From Bacillota bacterium (GTDB lineage Bacteria; Vulcanimicrobiota; SpSt-956; JAKJGF01): a stretch of 35,540 nt of DNA. A model generated the notes under the pieces. That model was not told the DNA's origin. It searched no databases and was given only the letters and a program-made list of their open reading frames with translations. Within the stretch, counting starts at the first letter, position 1. The number at the start of each line of letters is the position of its first letter. The DNA lies in NCBI GenBank assembly GCA_022704525.1, contig JAKJGF010000017.1, forward strand, positions 1 through 35,540, read 5' to 3'. Position numbers and translations under genes: made by a program. Below are positions 28,317-35,540 of the stretch, piece after piece.

Positions 28317-30330
28317 AGAACTTATCCAGGACTCCTCCCACAGCTTTTCCAACTTCCCCTCCGATACGACGTCCTGCATAAACTCCTGCAATTGCACCTG
28401 CCATAAGGCCCAAAACACCACCAACTGGTCCTGCCAGAGCAAATCCTCCCATAACGCCGAGATAGGGACCTATAAAGCCTCCTGCCATACCGCCTGTAGC
28501 GCCGCCTATTGCTATACCTGATGCTTTTTTGAGGCTTCCTATATTTTCAGTCTGAGAGTTAACGTTTTCTACATATTCAGCACAGACTTTAACAAGAGCT
28601 ATTTCTTCATTAGTAAAATTCATCTTTCTTAAAACTTTCAGAAGATCTTTGTTAGTCAATTCTTTATCTCTCATACCCGAAAGGAAATCTAATTTATGTG
28701 CAGATAACTTATCTTTTAGATTATTTATTGTATTATCTGTAATTCTGCGTCCCCTGAATGAATTAAAAAACTTTCGTTCTTTTTCCGTAACTTCCATTAT
28801 AATACCAATCTCTTCCTTTTTAAAAGAAGCTTTCAAAAGTAAATTCTTTAATTCTTCTTTAGTATATTCCTTATTGCTGATCATTTTGAGATAATTCAAT
28901 TTCTCTGCAGAAAGTTTACCGGCCAGACACTGCAGATTGCTATTATTAATTACATAATTGACATTACAATATCTTTCTGTTGTCTCATTTATCATTTCAA
29001 TCTCTGTTCCTGTAAAACCGGCTTGTTTCAGAAAATGTTTCAGTTCTTTTCTAGTCAATTCCTTGTTAGAAAGTGAAGATATAATATCCATTTTAACTTC
29101 CGAAAGTTTTTCAGATAAAACTTCTATAGAATTAGAAGTAATTTCACAGGTTTTATTCCAGGGCAATCTGGATATAACCCAGTTTATAGCATGACCTACA
29201 GGGCCAGCAATGCATCCCACTGTGGTCTGAACTACTGCATTTGCCTGTTCCGGAGTTATCTCTTTTTTATCTATTGCTCTATTTAGTTCTGATTTAGCTC
29301 CTTCTATACCCATTCCTACTATACAAAAAAGCTTACTTGCAAAACAGGAACCGGCAGTAAAATTCATAGTGGCATTCATTGCCAACCTGTGATCACCTGT
29401 CTTTTCTGCTCTTTTCATATCCCCAAGACCTTTGAAGGCCTGTACAAGACCACTTATAAAGGATACCATAGCAAGACCATTCTGAAGATATGGAACTTTT
29501 TCCATAATCTGTCCCATATATTTCCCTGTTTCTCTGAAAGCTTTTTGATCCAGCAATTTATCAAAGAAACCGTTCTTTTCCATCTCCTGGATACGTTTAA
29601 ATTTTTCCGGACATTTCAATTTTAGGTCTTCCGGATGTTCATGATAATAGGCATAACTTTCAGCAAAATCATCCCACTCACTGGGGTACCAACCGGGGCC
29701 TGTTTCAGCATACCTGGTAATATAGGGAGGTTTTCCCCAGGGATTTTTACTGCTTTCAGAAAAAAGTTTCGGTAAACCGAATAAACCTGTATTATAATCT
29801 ACTGCATGACCTGTTTCATGTGTAAGAACTTCTCTTGCCCAATCTAGATTCGAAAAATTATCCCTTGAAAGGAGAATAAAAGGAGCTGATGGCAGGGGAG
29901 CTGCTGCCCCTGAGGCATCAGGTAAAGAAGGTAGTACAGTTATACTTTTTACAGTACCCACATCTTTTAAGGGAAGTCCGTCAAGGGTAGATAAAACAAG
30001 TTCTCTTTCCTGGGCATTCATACCTATGAGACTGGGATAAATAAATCTTGGAAAAGCTTTTATAGTTTTAAAGAACTGTAATGTTGTATCAAAAGTATGT
30101 TTAATCCATGGGCGTTTATCTATATATTCAGAGGTTTTTTCTGCACTGGCATTGAAAGCTTCTTTTCCCCTCAGTAGAGATTCTTTCATATCATACCAGT
30201 TATCATTTTCTACATTCTTATCTGTTTGGCCTATATTTACACTGTCAACTATTTCTTCTTTCAGAGTCTTATTCAGTAAAGGAGTATTATTTATATCGCC
30301 GACTAAGGATTTATTACTTCTTATTACCAT
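28306..30330 (-). CDS. Predicted zinc metallopeptidase (lethal-factor-like) with helical repeats and glycine-zipper tail
   Basis: In this 674-residue protein, residues ~85-270 hold a zincin-type site: H171-E172-T-G-H175 in LTHETGHAVD, and a downstream Glu at 224 in DDFAESYA as the likely third ligand. The pattern HExGH, then FAE, then a YLQ/RIQ helix recalls the anthrax lethal-factor C-terminal-like (M34/ATLF) domain. Residues ~400-585 hold three ~50-residue helical repeats with the signature (S/R)-N/D-KE-x-T-x-(K/E)-EL. The last ~70 residues are Gly/Ala-rich and hydrophobic, like glycine-zipper membrane segments. No signal peptide is seen. GAGG precedes the ATG. It is second in a two-gene operon with its paralogue, 17 bp apart. 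Confidence 0.7.
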   Translation of the reverse strand: MVIRSNKSLVGDINNTPLLNKTLKEEIVDSVNIGQTDKNVENDNWYDMKESLLRGKEAFNASAEKTSEYIDKRPWIKHTFDTTLQFFKTIKAFPRFIYPSLIGMNAQERELVLSTLDGLPLKDVGTVKSITVLPSLPDASGAAAPLPSAPFILLSRDNFSNLDWAREVLTHETGHAVDYNTGLFGLPKLFSESSKNPWGKPPYITRYAETGPGWYPSEWDDFAESYAYYHEHPEDLKLKCPEKFKRIQEMEKNGFFDKLLDQKAFRETGKYMGQIMEKVPYLQNGLAMVSFISGLVQAFKGLGDMKRAEKTGDHRLAMNATMNFTAGSCFASKLFCIVGMGIEGAKSELNRAIDKKEITPEQANAVVQTTVGCIAGPVGHAINWVISRLPWNKTCEITSNSIEVLSEKLSEVKMDIISSLSNKELTRKELKHFLKQAGFTGTEIEMINETTERYCNVNYVINNSNLQCLAGKLSAEKLNYLKMISNKEYTKEELKNLLLKASFKKEEIGIIMEVTEKERKFFNSFRGRRITDNTINNLKDKLSAHKLDFLSGMRDKELTNKDLLKVLRKMNFTNEEIALVKVCAEYVENVNSQTENIGSLKKASGIAIGGATGGMAGGFIGPYLGVMGGFALAGPVGGVLGLMAGAIAGVYAGRRIGGEVGKAVGGVLDKFCEQ

Positions 30331-30347
30331 AAAAATACCTCAATTCT

Positions 30348-32126
30348 CTATATTCTACACACTAATTTCCCAACCTCTCCCCCAAGACGACTTCCTGCCT
30401 TAATACCTGTAAGTGCACCCAGAGCAAGGCCGACTATTCCTCCTACAGGTCCGGCCACTGTAAATCCAGCCAGAACTCCAACGTAAGGGCCAACCAATCC
30501 TCCTGCTGTTGCTCCTGCTGCTCCTCCTGCTGCTATAGATAAAGGTGCCTTAAGACTTAAAGACTGTTTATCCATATCTTCAGCAAAGGACTTAATAAAA
30601 GCTATTTCATCTTTTTCAAATCTTAACTTTTTAAGAGTTTTTTCCAGCTCTTTCCCGGTAAAGTCCTTATCAGTAAGACTACCCATTCTGTCAAGCTTCT
30701 CATGAGGTATCTCTCCCCGAAGATCTTCTAACATTCTGGCACTGACTCTATAATCTCTGACAGGTTCCTTTCCATTTTTTATTTCTTTTCCTGTACATTC
30801 TTTTATAAGATTAATTTCTTCCTCTGTAAATCCTGACTTTCCAAGAGCTTTTCTCAGTTCTTTCCCGGTAAATTCTTTATCTATCATTCTGGATATAACG
30901 TCTAATTTATGTTCAGGAAGTTGTTGAGATAAATTTTCTAATGCTATAGAGTCTATTTCATGAGGTCTATGGGCAGGCAATTTTGATATAAGTGATACAA
31001 TAACATTCGCCACAGGCCCTGCTACAACACCTACTGTGGACTGGACAGCAGCATTTGCTTGTTCTGCTGTGATCTCTTTCTTATCTATGGCACGACTGAG
31101 TTCCATTTTTGTCCCTTCAAGAGCCATACCAATTACACAGAAAACCTTGCTTGCAAAACAGCATCCTGCAAGTAAATCTAATAGACCTTCCATCTGCAGT
31201 TTTGCATCATTTGATTTCTTTCCACAGCTTATCTCCCCAAGGCCCTTACATATCTGGATCACACCCATTACTTTTCCTGCCACCTCCATTCCCTGGGGAA
31301 GGGCAGGATATTTATCAAGGAGATCTCTTAAGTATTTCCCGGTTTCTCTGAAGGGCTTATTATCTATAAGCTGCTGAAGAAGATTGGATTTCTCTAACTC
31401 CTGAAGATAAGCATATTTTTCAGGACATTTTTCCTTTAAATTTTCGGGATTTGTAAAGTATTCTGCATAACTTTCTGCGAAATCTTCTCTGGGCTTGGTA
31501 CTTGCATAAGCAGTTATAAAAGGCCCCCTGCCCCAGATCTCTCTATGAGGTATAGAATCAAATTCTCCAGGGGTTATTATCGTATGACCCACTTCATGAC
31601 TGAGAACCTTACTTCCCCATTCTGCAGACTTATTCACTGATTCTCTGACCAGGTCTATATAAGGACCTCCCTCTGGCCATACAGTTAAACCGGCATAATC
31701 AACAACACCTGGTTCAGTCATAGCTATATAGTCTGTATGAATTATATCCTTAAGAGGTAATCTATCCAGGACATTCTCAAAAAAAGCGAGTTCTTCAGGT
31801 GTCATATCCTTCATAGAAGGATAAATAAATTTATCACAGGGAAAAGTTTTTATTGATTTAAAAGTTCTTAATATATCTTCAAGGGCTTTCTTTAAAACAG
31901 GTGGTCTGCCTGCAGGTCCTGAAGGTTTTTCAATTACATTTTCTCTGGCTTCTTTATCTCTCTTCAATGTCTCTTTTAAGACTTCTGCAAAAGGATCTTC
32001 CTGCGAATAGTAATCTCTGGGAGAAGAAAGAAACACTTTATCTTTAATATCAGATGCTTTATCATCAGAGGATTTTATTATGCTATTTTCCTTTATTGAG
32101 TGTATCTTATTATTACTTATTAACAC
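30348..32126 (-). CDS. Paralogous predicted zinc metallopeptidase with helical repeats and glycine-zipper tail
   Basis: This 592-residue paralogue of the next gene has the same order. The zincin site is H177-E178-V-G-H181 (LSHEVGHT) with Glu 218 in EDFAESYA. A conserved central region includes a shared IDKKEIT-AEQANA segment. It has two rather than three ~50-residue helical repeats (for example MIDKEFTGKELRKALGKSGF), then a Gly/Ala-rich hydrophobic tail. No signal peptide is visible, so export, if any, would need a dedicated route. The GTG start has a full GGAGGT seven bases upstream, and a promoter lies at 32178-32206. Ends with TAG. Lethal-factor-like assignment is inference from the HExxH...E layout. 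Confidence 0.7.
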   Translation of the reverse strand: MLISNNKIHSIKENSIIKSSDDKASDIKDKVFLSSPRDYYSQEDPFAEVLKETLKRDKEARENVIEKPSGPAGRPPVLKKALEDILRTFKSIKTFPCDKFIYPSMKDMTPEELAFFENVLDRLPLKDIIHTDYIAMTEPGVVDYAGLTVWPEGGPYIDLVRESVNKSAEWGSKVLSHEVGHTIITPGEFDSIPHREIWGRGPFITAYASTKPREDFAESYAEYFTNPENLKEKCPEKYAYLQELEKSNLLQQLIDNKPFRETGKYLRDLLDKYPALPQGMEVAGKVMGVIQICKGLGEISCGKKSNDAKLQMEGLLDLLAGCCFASKVFCVIGMALEGTKMELSRAIDKKEITAEQANAAVQSTVGVVAGPVANVIVSLISKLPAHRPHEIDSIALENLSQQLPEHKLDVISRMIDKEFTGKELRKALGKSGFTEEEINLIKECTGKEIKNGKEPVRDYRVSARMLEDLRGEIPHEKLDRMGSLTDKDFTGKELEKTLKKLRFEKDEIAFIKSFAEDMDKQSLSLKAPLSIAAGGAAGATAGGLVGPYVGVLAGFTVAGPVGGIVGLALGALTGIKAGSRLGGEVGKLVCRI

Positions 32127-32177
32127 TTACCATACCTCCAAAAAAATATAAACACAACACTACTTTCCTCTACAGTT

Positions 32178-32206
32178 AGTATAACCTCCGGAGCGAGTTT
32201 AAACAA
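32178..32206 (-). promoter_or_regulatory. Predicted sigma70-type promoter for the metallopeptidase pair
   Basis: On the minus strand, TTGTTT, a 17-bp spacer and TATACT lie ~52 bp upstream of the GTG start at 32126. The spacer contains the palindrome CTCCGGAG, a possible protein-binding site. Confidence 0.5.
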
Positions 32207-32243
32207 GAAAATATTGTTAAAATTATGTTAACTTTTAGTCGAT

Positions 32244-33209
32244 TTATTTATTTTCAGCAGAGAGAACATCCATAGAGCATCTAAAGCCTGTATAAGGGTC
32301 CGTAGTATAGGATCTGTGTATACTTCTTGTAGCACAACGGAGACCTCCCGGCATATCTATTCCCCAGGAACCGCCTCTTGTAACCTTATGGGTAAATTCA
32401 TAATAATTATCACCAGCATAATAAGGATAGCCCGGATATACGCCATACCAATCAGCACACCATTCTCCCACATTTCCTATCATATCCATAGCCCCATAAG
32501 AACTTGCTCCTTCGGGAAAAGTTCCCACAGGAAGAGGACCTCTCTCTTCATAAATATCAGGCATAAGTTTAAGTAATTCTTTCTTTTTCATTTTCCAATT
32601 ATTGCATTTATCTTTATCCCAGGAATTACCCCATGGCCAGAACCATCCCTTTGTACCTCTTGCTGCTTTCTCCCATTCCGCTTCTGTAGGAAGACGTTTT
32701 TTTGCCCATTTTGCATAAGCCTTTGCACCGTACCAGCTTACCATTATGACAGGGTAATTCTCATAACCTTTCTTTGGTCTGTAAGTTCCTTTCGGATCCT
32801 GGTATAAAAGACAGTTTGAAGAGCTTATTTTAATCCAGAAAACTCCTTTTTCTTCTTCCTGATTTCCCATTTTATTCAGAAATTCACAGTACTGAGCATT
32901 TGTAACTTCATATTTATCTATATAATATGCCTTCAATGATACTTTATGTTTCGGATATTCCAGAATATACCATTTCTCACAACCTCCAAGTAAATCAATA
33001 GTGTTCTTTATATCCTTCTGATTTGTCCCCATAATAAACTCACCTTCAGGAACAAGAACCATTTCTCCGTGATTCTGTATTACAGTTTCCTGAGAATAAG
33101 AAGGCAGAGAGAATAAGAGAAGGATGTATAGGAATAAAAAAATGTGAGATGTGAGACATGAGACGTGAGACGTGAAAGGTGAGAGGTGAAAGGAGATATA
33201 AATTTTCAT
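32244..33209 (-). CDS. Secreted SUMF1/formylglycine-generating-enzyme-family protein
   Basis: A signal peptide (hydrophobic FLFLYILLLFSLP, likely cleavage near SYS-Q) is followed by one FGE-sulfatase (SUMF1) domain. It starts MVLVPEGEFIMGT and includes KYEVTNAQYCEFLN, RLPTEAEWEKAARG, MIGNVGEWCADWYG and RGGSW...TGFRC. In true formylglycine-generating enzymes an active-site Cys pair lies between RGGS and the end of the domain. Here that stretch (SWGIDMPGGLRCATRS) has only one Cys, so oxidase activity is doubtful and a binding or other role is likelier. The signal-peptide n-region is encoded by heptamer repeats. GAGG precedes the ATG by seven bases. Confidence 0.88.
   Translation of the reverse strand: MKIYISFHLSPFTSHVSCLTSHIFLFLYILLLFSLPSYSQETVIQNHGEMVLVPEGEFIMGTNQKDIKNTIDLLGGCEKWYILEYPKHKVSLKAYYIDKYEVTNAQYCEFLNKMGNQEEEKGVFWIKISSSNCLLYQDPKGTYRPKKGYENYPVIMVSWYGAKAYAKWAKKRLPTEAEWEKAARGTKGWFWPWGNSWDKDKCNNWKMKKKELLKLMPDIYEERGPLPVGTFPEGASSYGAMDMIGNVGEWCADWYGVYPGYPYYAGDNYYEFTHKVTRGGSWGIDMPGGLRCATRSIHRSYTTDPYTGFRCSMDVLSAENK
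33144..33192. repeat. Seven heptamers inside the SUMF1-protein signal-peptide coding region
   Basis: On the plus strand there are seven contiguous units: GTGAGAT, GTGAGAC, ATGAGAC, GTGAGAC, GTGAAAG, GTGAGAG, GTGAAAG. Read on the minus strand they encode codons 6-22 or so of the SUMF1-type protein. Each unit is 7 bp, so gain or loss of one would shift the reading frame. Confidence 0.9.
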
Positions 33210-33239
33210 AAATAAACCTCATTATAGCAGGTTTTAAAA

Positions 33240-33267
33240 GCTGACTGCTAATAGCTGATTGCTAAAA
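33240..33267. repeat. Heptamer tract GCTNANN at the 3' end of the small RNA gene
   Basis: Four contiguous units, GCTGACT, GCTAATA, GCTGATT, GCTAAAA, are present. The last unit overlaps the T-run at the end of the minus-strand RNA. Confidence 0.75.
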
Positions 33268-33427
33268 AAGATATACAAGTCGAAAATGCAGTTTTAAACA
33301 ATTATAGTGCGTCTAATCGCTCCGCCACATCAGCTAAAGCCAAAGGTGGGATTCGAACCCCGGGAGAACCTTTCGGTCACTACATCCTGAAATGTTTGTA
33401 TGCAATTTCTGCAGGAGCATATCTTTT
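33264..33427 (-). ncRNA. Circularly permuted tRNA-like small RNA, candidate YrlA-type Y RNA
   Basis: Read on the minus strand, the order of tRNA parts is permuted. TGTAG (33384-33380) comes first, then a variable arm GACC-GAAA-GGTT (33378-33367). A T arm with the intact loop TTCGAAT follows (33362-33346), then acceptor 3' strand CTTTGGC (33345-33339), loop TTTA, acceptor 5' strand GCTGATG (33334-33328) and TG. A D arm GCG...CGC (33325-33309) comes next, then CTATA (33307-33303), which pairs with TGTAG. The acceptor stem pairs at 6 of 7 positions (two wobbles) and is closed by the loop. The RNA ends pair too: AAAAGATATGC (33427-33417) with GTATATCTTTT (33276-33266), followed by TT, and TGCAG with CTGCA inside. 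A promoter ends 5 bases upstream. The D loop lacks the usual GG, and two T-stem pairs are missing. Confidence 0.72.
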
Positions 33428-33432
33428 AGGAC

Positions 33433-33461
33433 ATTATAACACAGTAATATGAATATCTCAA
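33433..33461 (-). promoter_or_regulatory. Near-consensus sigma70 promoter for the tRNA-like RNA
   Basis: On the minus strand, TTGAGA, a 17-bp spacer and a perfect TATAAT are followed after five bases by the first A of the RNA's terminal stem (33427). No protein-coding start with a ribosome binding site lies directly downstream, so the promoter fits a stable RNA. Confidence 0.8.
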
Positions 33462-33528
33462 GAGAGTTTTTACATATTGTCTAACGGATAAATTTCAGGT
33501 ATACTTACAATATTATATAATCTAAAAA

Positions 33529-33556
33529 GCTGATAGCTAACTACTAATACTGAAAG
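33529..33556. repeat. Heptamer tract GCTNANN upstream of the M16 gene
   Basis: The units are GCTGATA, GCTAACT, ACTAATA and CTGAAAG. Together with the tract at 33240-33267 it brackets the small RNA gene and its promoter. It also carries part of the M16 gene's AAAGGA ribosome binding site. Confidence 0.6.
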
Positions 33557-33569
33557 GAATGAAGTAAAT

Positions 33570-35540
33570 TTGCGAACAAAATCTAGTTTACCAGAAAGTT
33601 ACAGATATTATGTACTTGGAAATGGCCTTAAAGTAATTTCTATTATAAATAGAAATTTTCCTATGGCCATCGTTTCTGTCCATATCGATACAGGATATTG
33701 CTGGGAGGAAGATGATATCCTCGGTATAAGTCATGTGGTGGAACATAATCTTATGCAGTCCTCTGAAAAGAGAAAGGGAAAAAAAATATTTTCCGATGAT
33801 AGAAGAAAAGCTGGCGCTATGTATGATGCAGGTACAAGTTATGATTATACGGAATATCTCCTTACACTGCCTTCACAAAATCTTTCCCTGGCCATTGATA
33901 TACTCTGCGATGGCTTCGGGAAACCCGTATTTCATCCGGAAGTATTCAAAAGTGAAATGGGTGCTATAAAACAGGAAAGTAAGAGAAAACTCGATATCCC
34001 TCAGGCCATGTTAAGGGAAAAACTTTATGAAACAGCCTATAAAGTAAGCCGTATAAGACGGTGGAGACTTGGCACAGAAGAGAGTCTTAACAGTCTTACC
34101 CCGGAAGATTTAGACACTTATTTTAATAATAGATATGGCCCCGGAAATTATGTTCTTGTAGTGGCAGGAGATATAAATCATGACAGAGTTGAACATGAAA
34201 TAAGAGAAACCTTTGGCCTTCTTCCTGAAAGAAAAGTAGCAGGATCTTATTCACCTGAGGAACCTCTTCAGAAGGAAGTGAGATATCAGGAATTACGGCG
34301 TCAGGTAGGCCAGGTCTACTGGATGTGCGGTTTTCATTCACCAGAATTCTTAAAAAAGGAGAATGCCGCTCTGGAACTTCTTGCTATAATACTTGGAAGA
34401 GGATTTAATTCCAGACTGAATCTTAAAGTGAGAGAAGAGTGGGGACTTGTAGATGAAATTCATGCCCATGCCAGTGACTTTGATGAAAATACCTTTTTTA
34501 ATGTCTTTATGAAAACCGATACGAAAAGACTTCTGGAAGCAGAAAAAGCAATAATGACAGAAGTCTTTACACTGGTCAATCAGTATGTTACACAGGCGGA
34601 ACTCCTCAGAGCCAGAAGTATATTTCAAAATGACATATTATTCCTCCATGATGACCTGCGGCAGGAGGTAGGTTTTAAGAGTATAGTAGAAACAAGAAGA
34701 GGATCTTTTCTCGAAAGTGATACATATCTGGAAGAAATTCTCGCACTCAACTCAAGGGATATACTTAAAACTGCAGAAGAATACATAAGGCCTGATAATA
34801 TATCTATCTGTACTATTATTCCTGAAACGTCGGATTTCAAAGAAAGACATGCTGAAGATTTAGTCCCTGTAATAAAGGAGGCAGTCAAAAATGCGAAAGA
34901 AAGAACATATCAACCGGATGAAACGGTTCTTTTAGAGGGCAGAACTTTAACTCTCTTATTTCCAGCAGGAAAACCTCTTGATGAGGTTAAAGAATTCTGT
35001 CTTCCCAATAAAACAAAGATACTTCTTCTTGAAAATAATCGTATCCCCGTATTTACAGCAGCAGTTCTTTTAAGAGGAGGAAAGGGGTTAGAAGATAAAA
35101 GTAACTGTGGAATAACTTCCCTTATGCAGGCTTCTATGTTAAAGGGAACAAAGGAATACAGTGGAAAAGATATCCTGGGAAGATTAGAAACACTGGGAGT
35201 CTCTATAAGACCTGTTTTAAAAGAAGATTTTTTTGGTTTTATATTGAAAGGTACTTCCTGGAATTTTCATATGGCCTTTGAAATATTATTGGAAATATTA
35301 CTTCATCCTTCCTTCCCTTCTGAGGAAATAGAAATTGAAAAAAGAAAAATTCTTGCCCGAATAAGAGGACTTGAAGATCAACCCAGGGAACACTGTCTAT
35401 CACTATATTCAGGAGAAGTTTACAGGGGGCATTCCTATGGTTTGCCTCCTGAAGGAATCGAAGAAGTAATAAAAAGTCTGGAGAGAGACGACATATTCAG
35501 ATGGTATGAAAATATGCTCACAGGTTCAAACCTCATAATT
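33570..35540 (+). CDS. Insulinase-family (M16) zinc metallopeptidase, 3' end outside window
   Basis: The frame is open for 657 codons to the end of the window without a stop. The inverted zinc motif HxxEH is present as H55-V-V-E58-H59 in ISHVVEHNLM. The AGTSYDYTEYLLTLP and KSEMGAIKQE segments follow, the latter giving the third ligand Glu, as in M16 peptidases. A second M16-like half begins near residue 490 (FTAAVLLRGGKGLEDKS) and lacks HxxEH, matching the usual active/inactive domain pair. No signal peptide is evident. The TTG start has AAAGGA 11 bases upstream, a rather long spacing. Such enzymes degrade peptides or process precursors; the substrate is unknown. Confidence 0.9.
   Translation, partial: MRTKSSLPESYRYYVLGNGLKVISIINRNFPMAIVSVHIDTGYCWEEDDILGISHVVEHNLMQSSEKRKGKKIFSDDRRKAGAMYDAGTSYDYTEYLLTLPSQNLSLAIDILCDGFGKPVFHPEVFKSEMGAIKQESKRKLDIPQAMLREKLYETAYKVSRIRRWRLGTEESLNSLTPEDLDTYFNNRYGPGNYVLVVAGDINHDRVEHEIRETFGLLPERKVAGSYSPEEPLQKEVRYQELRRQVGQVYWMCGFHSPEFLKKENAALELLAIILGRGFNSRLNLKVREEWGLVDEIHAHASDFDENTFFNVFMKTDTKRLLEAEKAIMTEVFTLVNQYVTQAELLRARSIFQNDILFLHDDLRQEVGFKSIVETRRGSFLESDTYLEEILALNSRDILKTAEEYIRPDNISICTIIPETSDFKERHAEDLVPVIKEAVKNAKERTYQPDETVLLEGRTLTLLFPAGKPLDEVKEFCLPNKTKILLLENNRIPVFTAAVLLRGGKGLEDKSNCGITSLMQASMLKGTKEYSGKDILGRLETLGVSIRPVLKEDFFGFILKGTSWNFHMAFEILLEILLHPSFPSEEIEIEKRKILARIRGLEDQPREHCLSLYSGEVYRGHSYGLPPEGIEEVIKSLERDDIFRWYENMLTGSNLII

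Noticed and set aside
33303..33384. Conventional tRNA-Leu gene, or tRNA-Leu(UAA) with a group I intron
   Set aside because: The T arm precedes the D arm on the same strand, the reverse of any normal or intron-split tRNA gene. The nearby TTTAAAA is not flanked by pairing anticodon-stem strands, and no CCA-end position is free.

Overview
The window is AT-rich bacterial chromosome. It has strong AGGAGG-type ribosome binding sites, frequent GTG/TTG starts, short intergenic gaps and long same-strand runs. Bacterial housekeeping genes (dnaE, gap, pgk, tpi, htrA, rmlA) sit among signalling and uncharacterised membrane genes. The mix of a Ser/Thr kinase-ATPase, roadblock/LC7 proteins, an SUMF1-type protein, a GlmL/MutL-like protein and heptanucleotide repeats suggests a poorly sampled lineage. 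I cannot place it taxonomically from sequence alone.

Layout. (1) 1-8.5 kb: the tail of a degenerate metallophosphatase-like gene, then a minus-strand group with dnaE, a Ser/Thr kinase with an ATPase domain, a TPR membrane protein, an MBL-fold hydrolase and a small conserved protein. (2) 8.5-11.3 kb: an HtrA-type protease, a heptamer-repeat element, a 235-bp element with long inverted repeats, and an M19 dipeptidase. (3) 11.5-16.5 kb, plus strand: a large zinc-finger/nuclease-like/roadblock fusion, a stand-alone roadblock protein and a receiver-GAF-ATPase protein whose expected phosphoacceptor His is Ser. (4) 16.6-19.7 kb: gap-pgk-tpi; pgk carries one in-frame TAG. (5) 19.8-27.1 kb: an eight-gene cluster with a DUF6754-type membrane protein, other membrane proteins, a GlmL/MutL-like ATPase and a KOW-like protein; rmlA follows. 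(6) 28.3-33.2 kb, minus strand: two paralogous predicted zinc metallopeptidases with about 50-residue helical repeats and glycine-zipper tails, preceded by a secreted SUMF1-domain protein. (7) 33.2-35.5 kb: a small RNA gene and the 5' part of an M16 peptidase.

The most unusual items are these. A promoter-driven, about 164-nt RNA on the minus strand (33264-33427) folds as a circularly permuted tRNA: T arm before D arm, acceptor stem closed by a four-base loop, and paired 5'/3' ends. It resembles the bacterial YrlA/Y RNA class. The second is the amber codon inside pgk. The third is a dispersed family of heptanucleotide repeats (GTGANNN and GCTNANN types). These repeatedly supply the stop codon of the adjacent gene, and in one case encode part of a signal peptide. 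The fourth is the metallopeptidase pair, and the fifth is the membrane/GlmL-like cluster, which has no glutamate mutase genes beside it.
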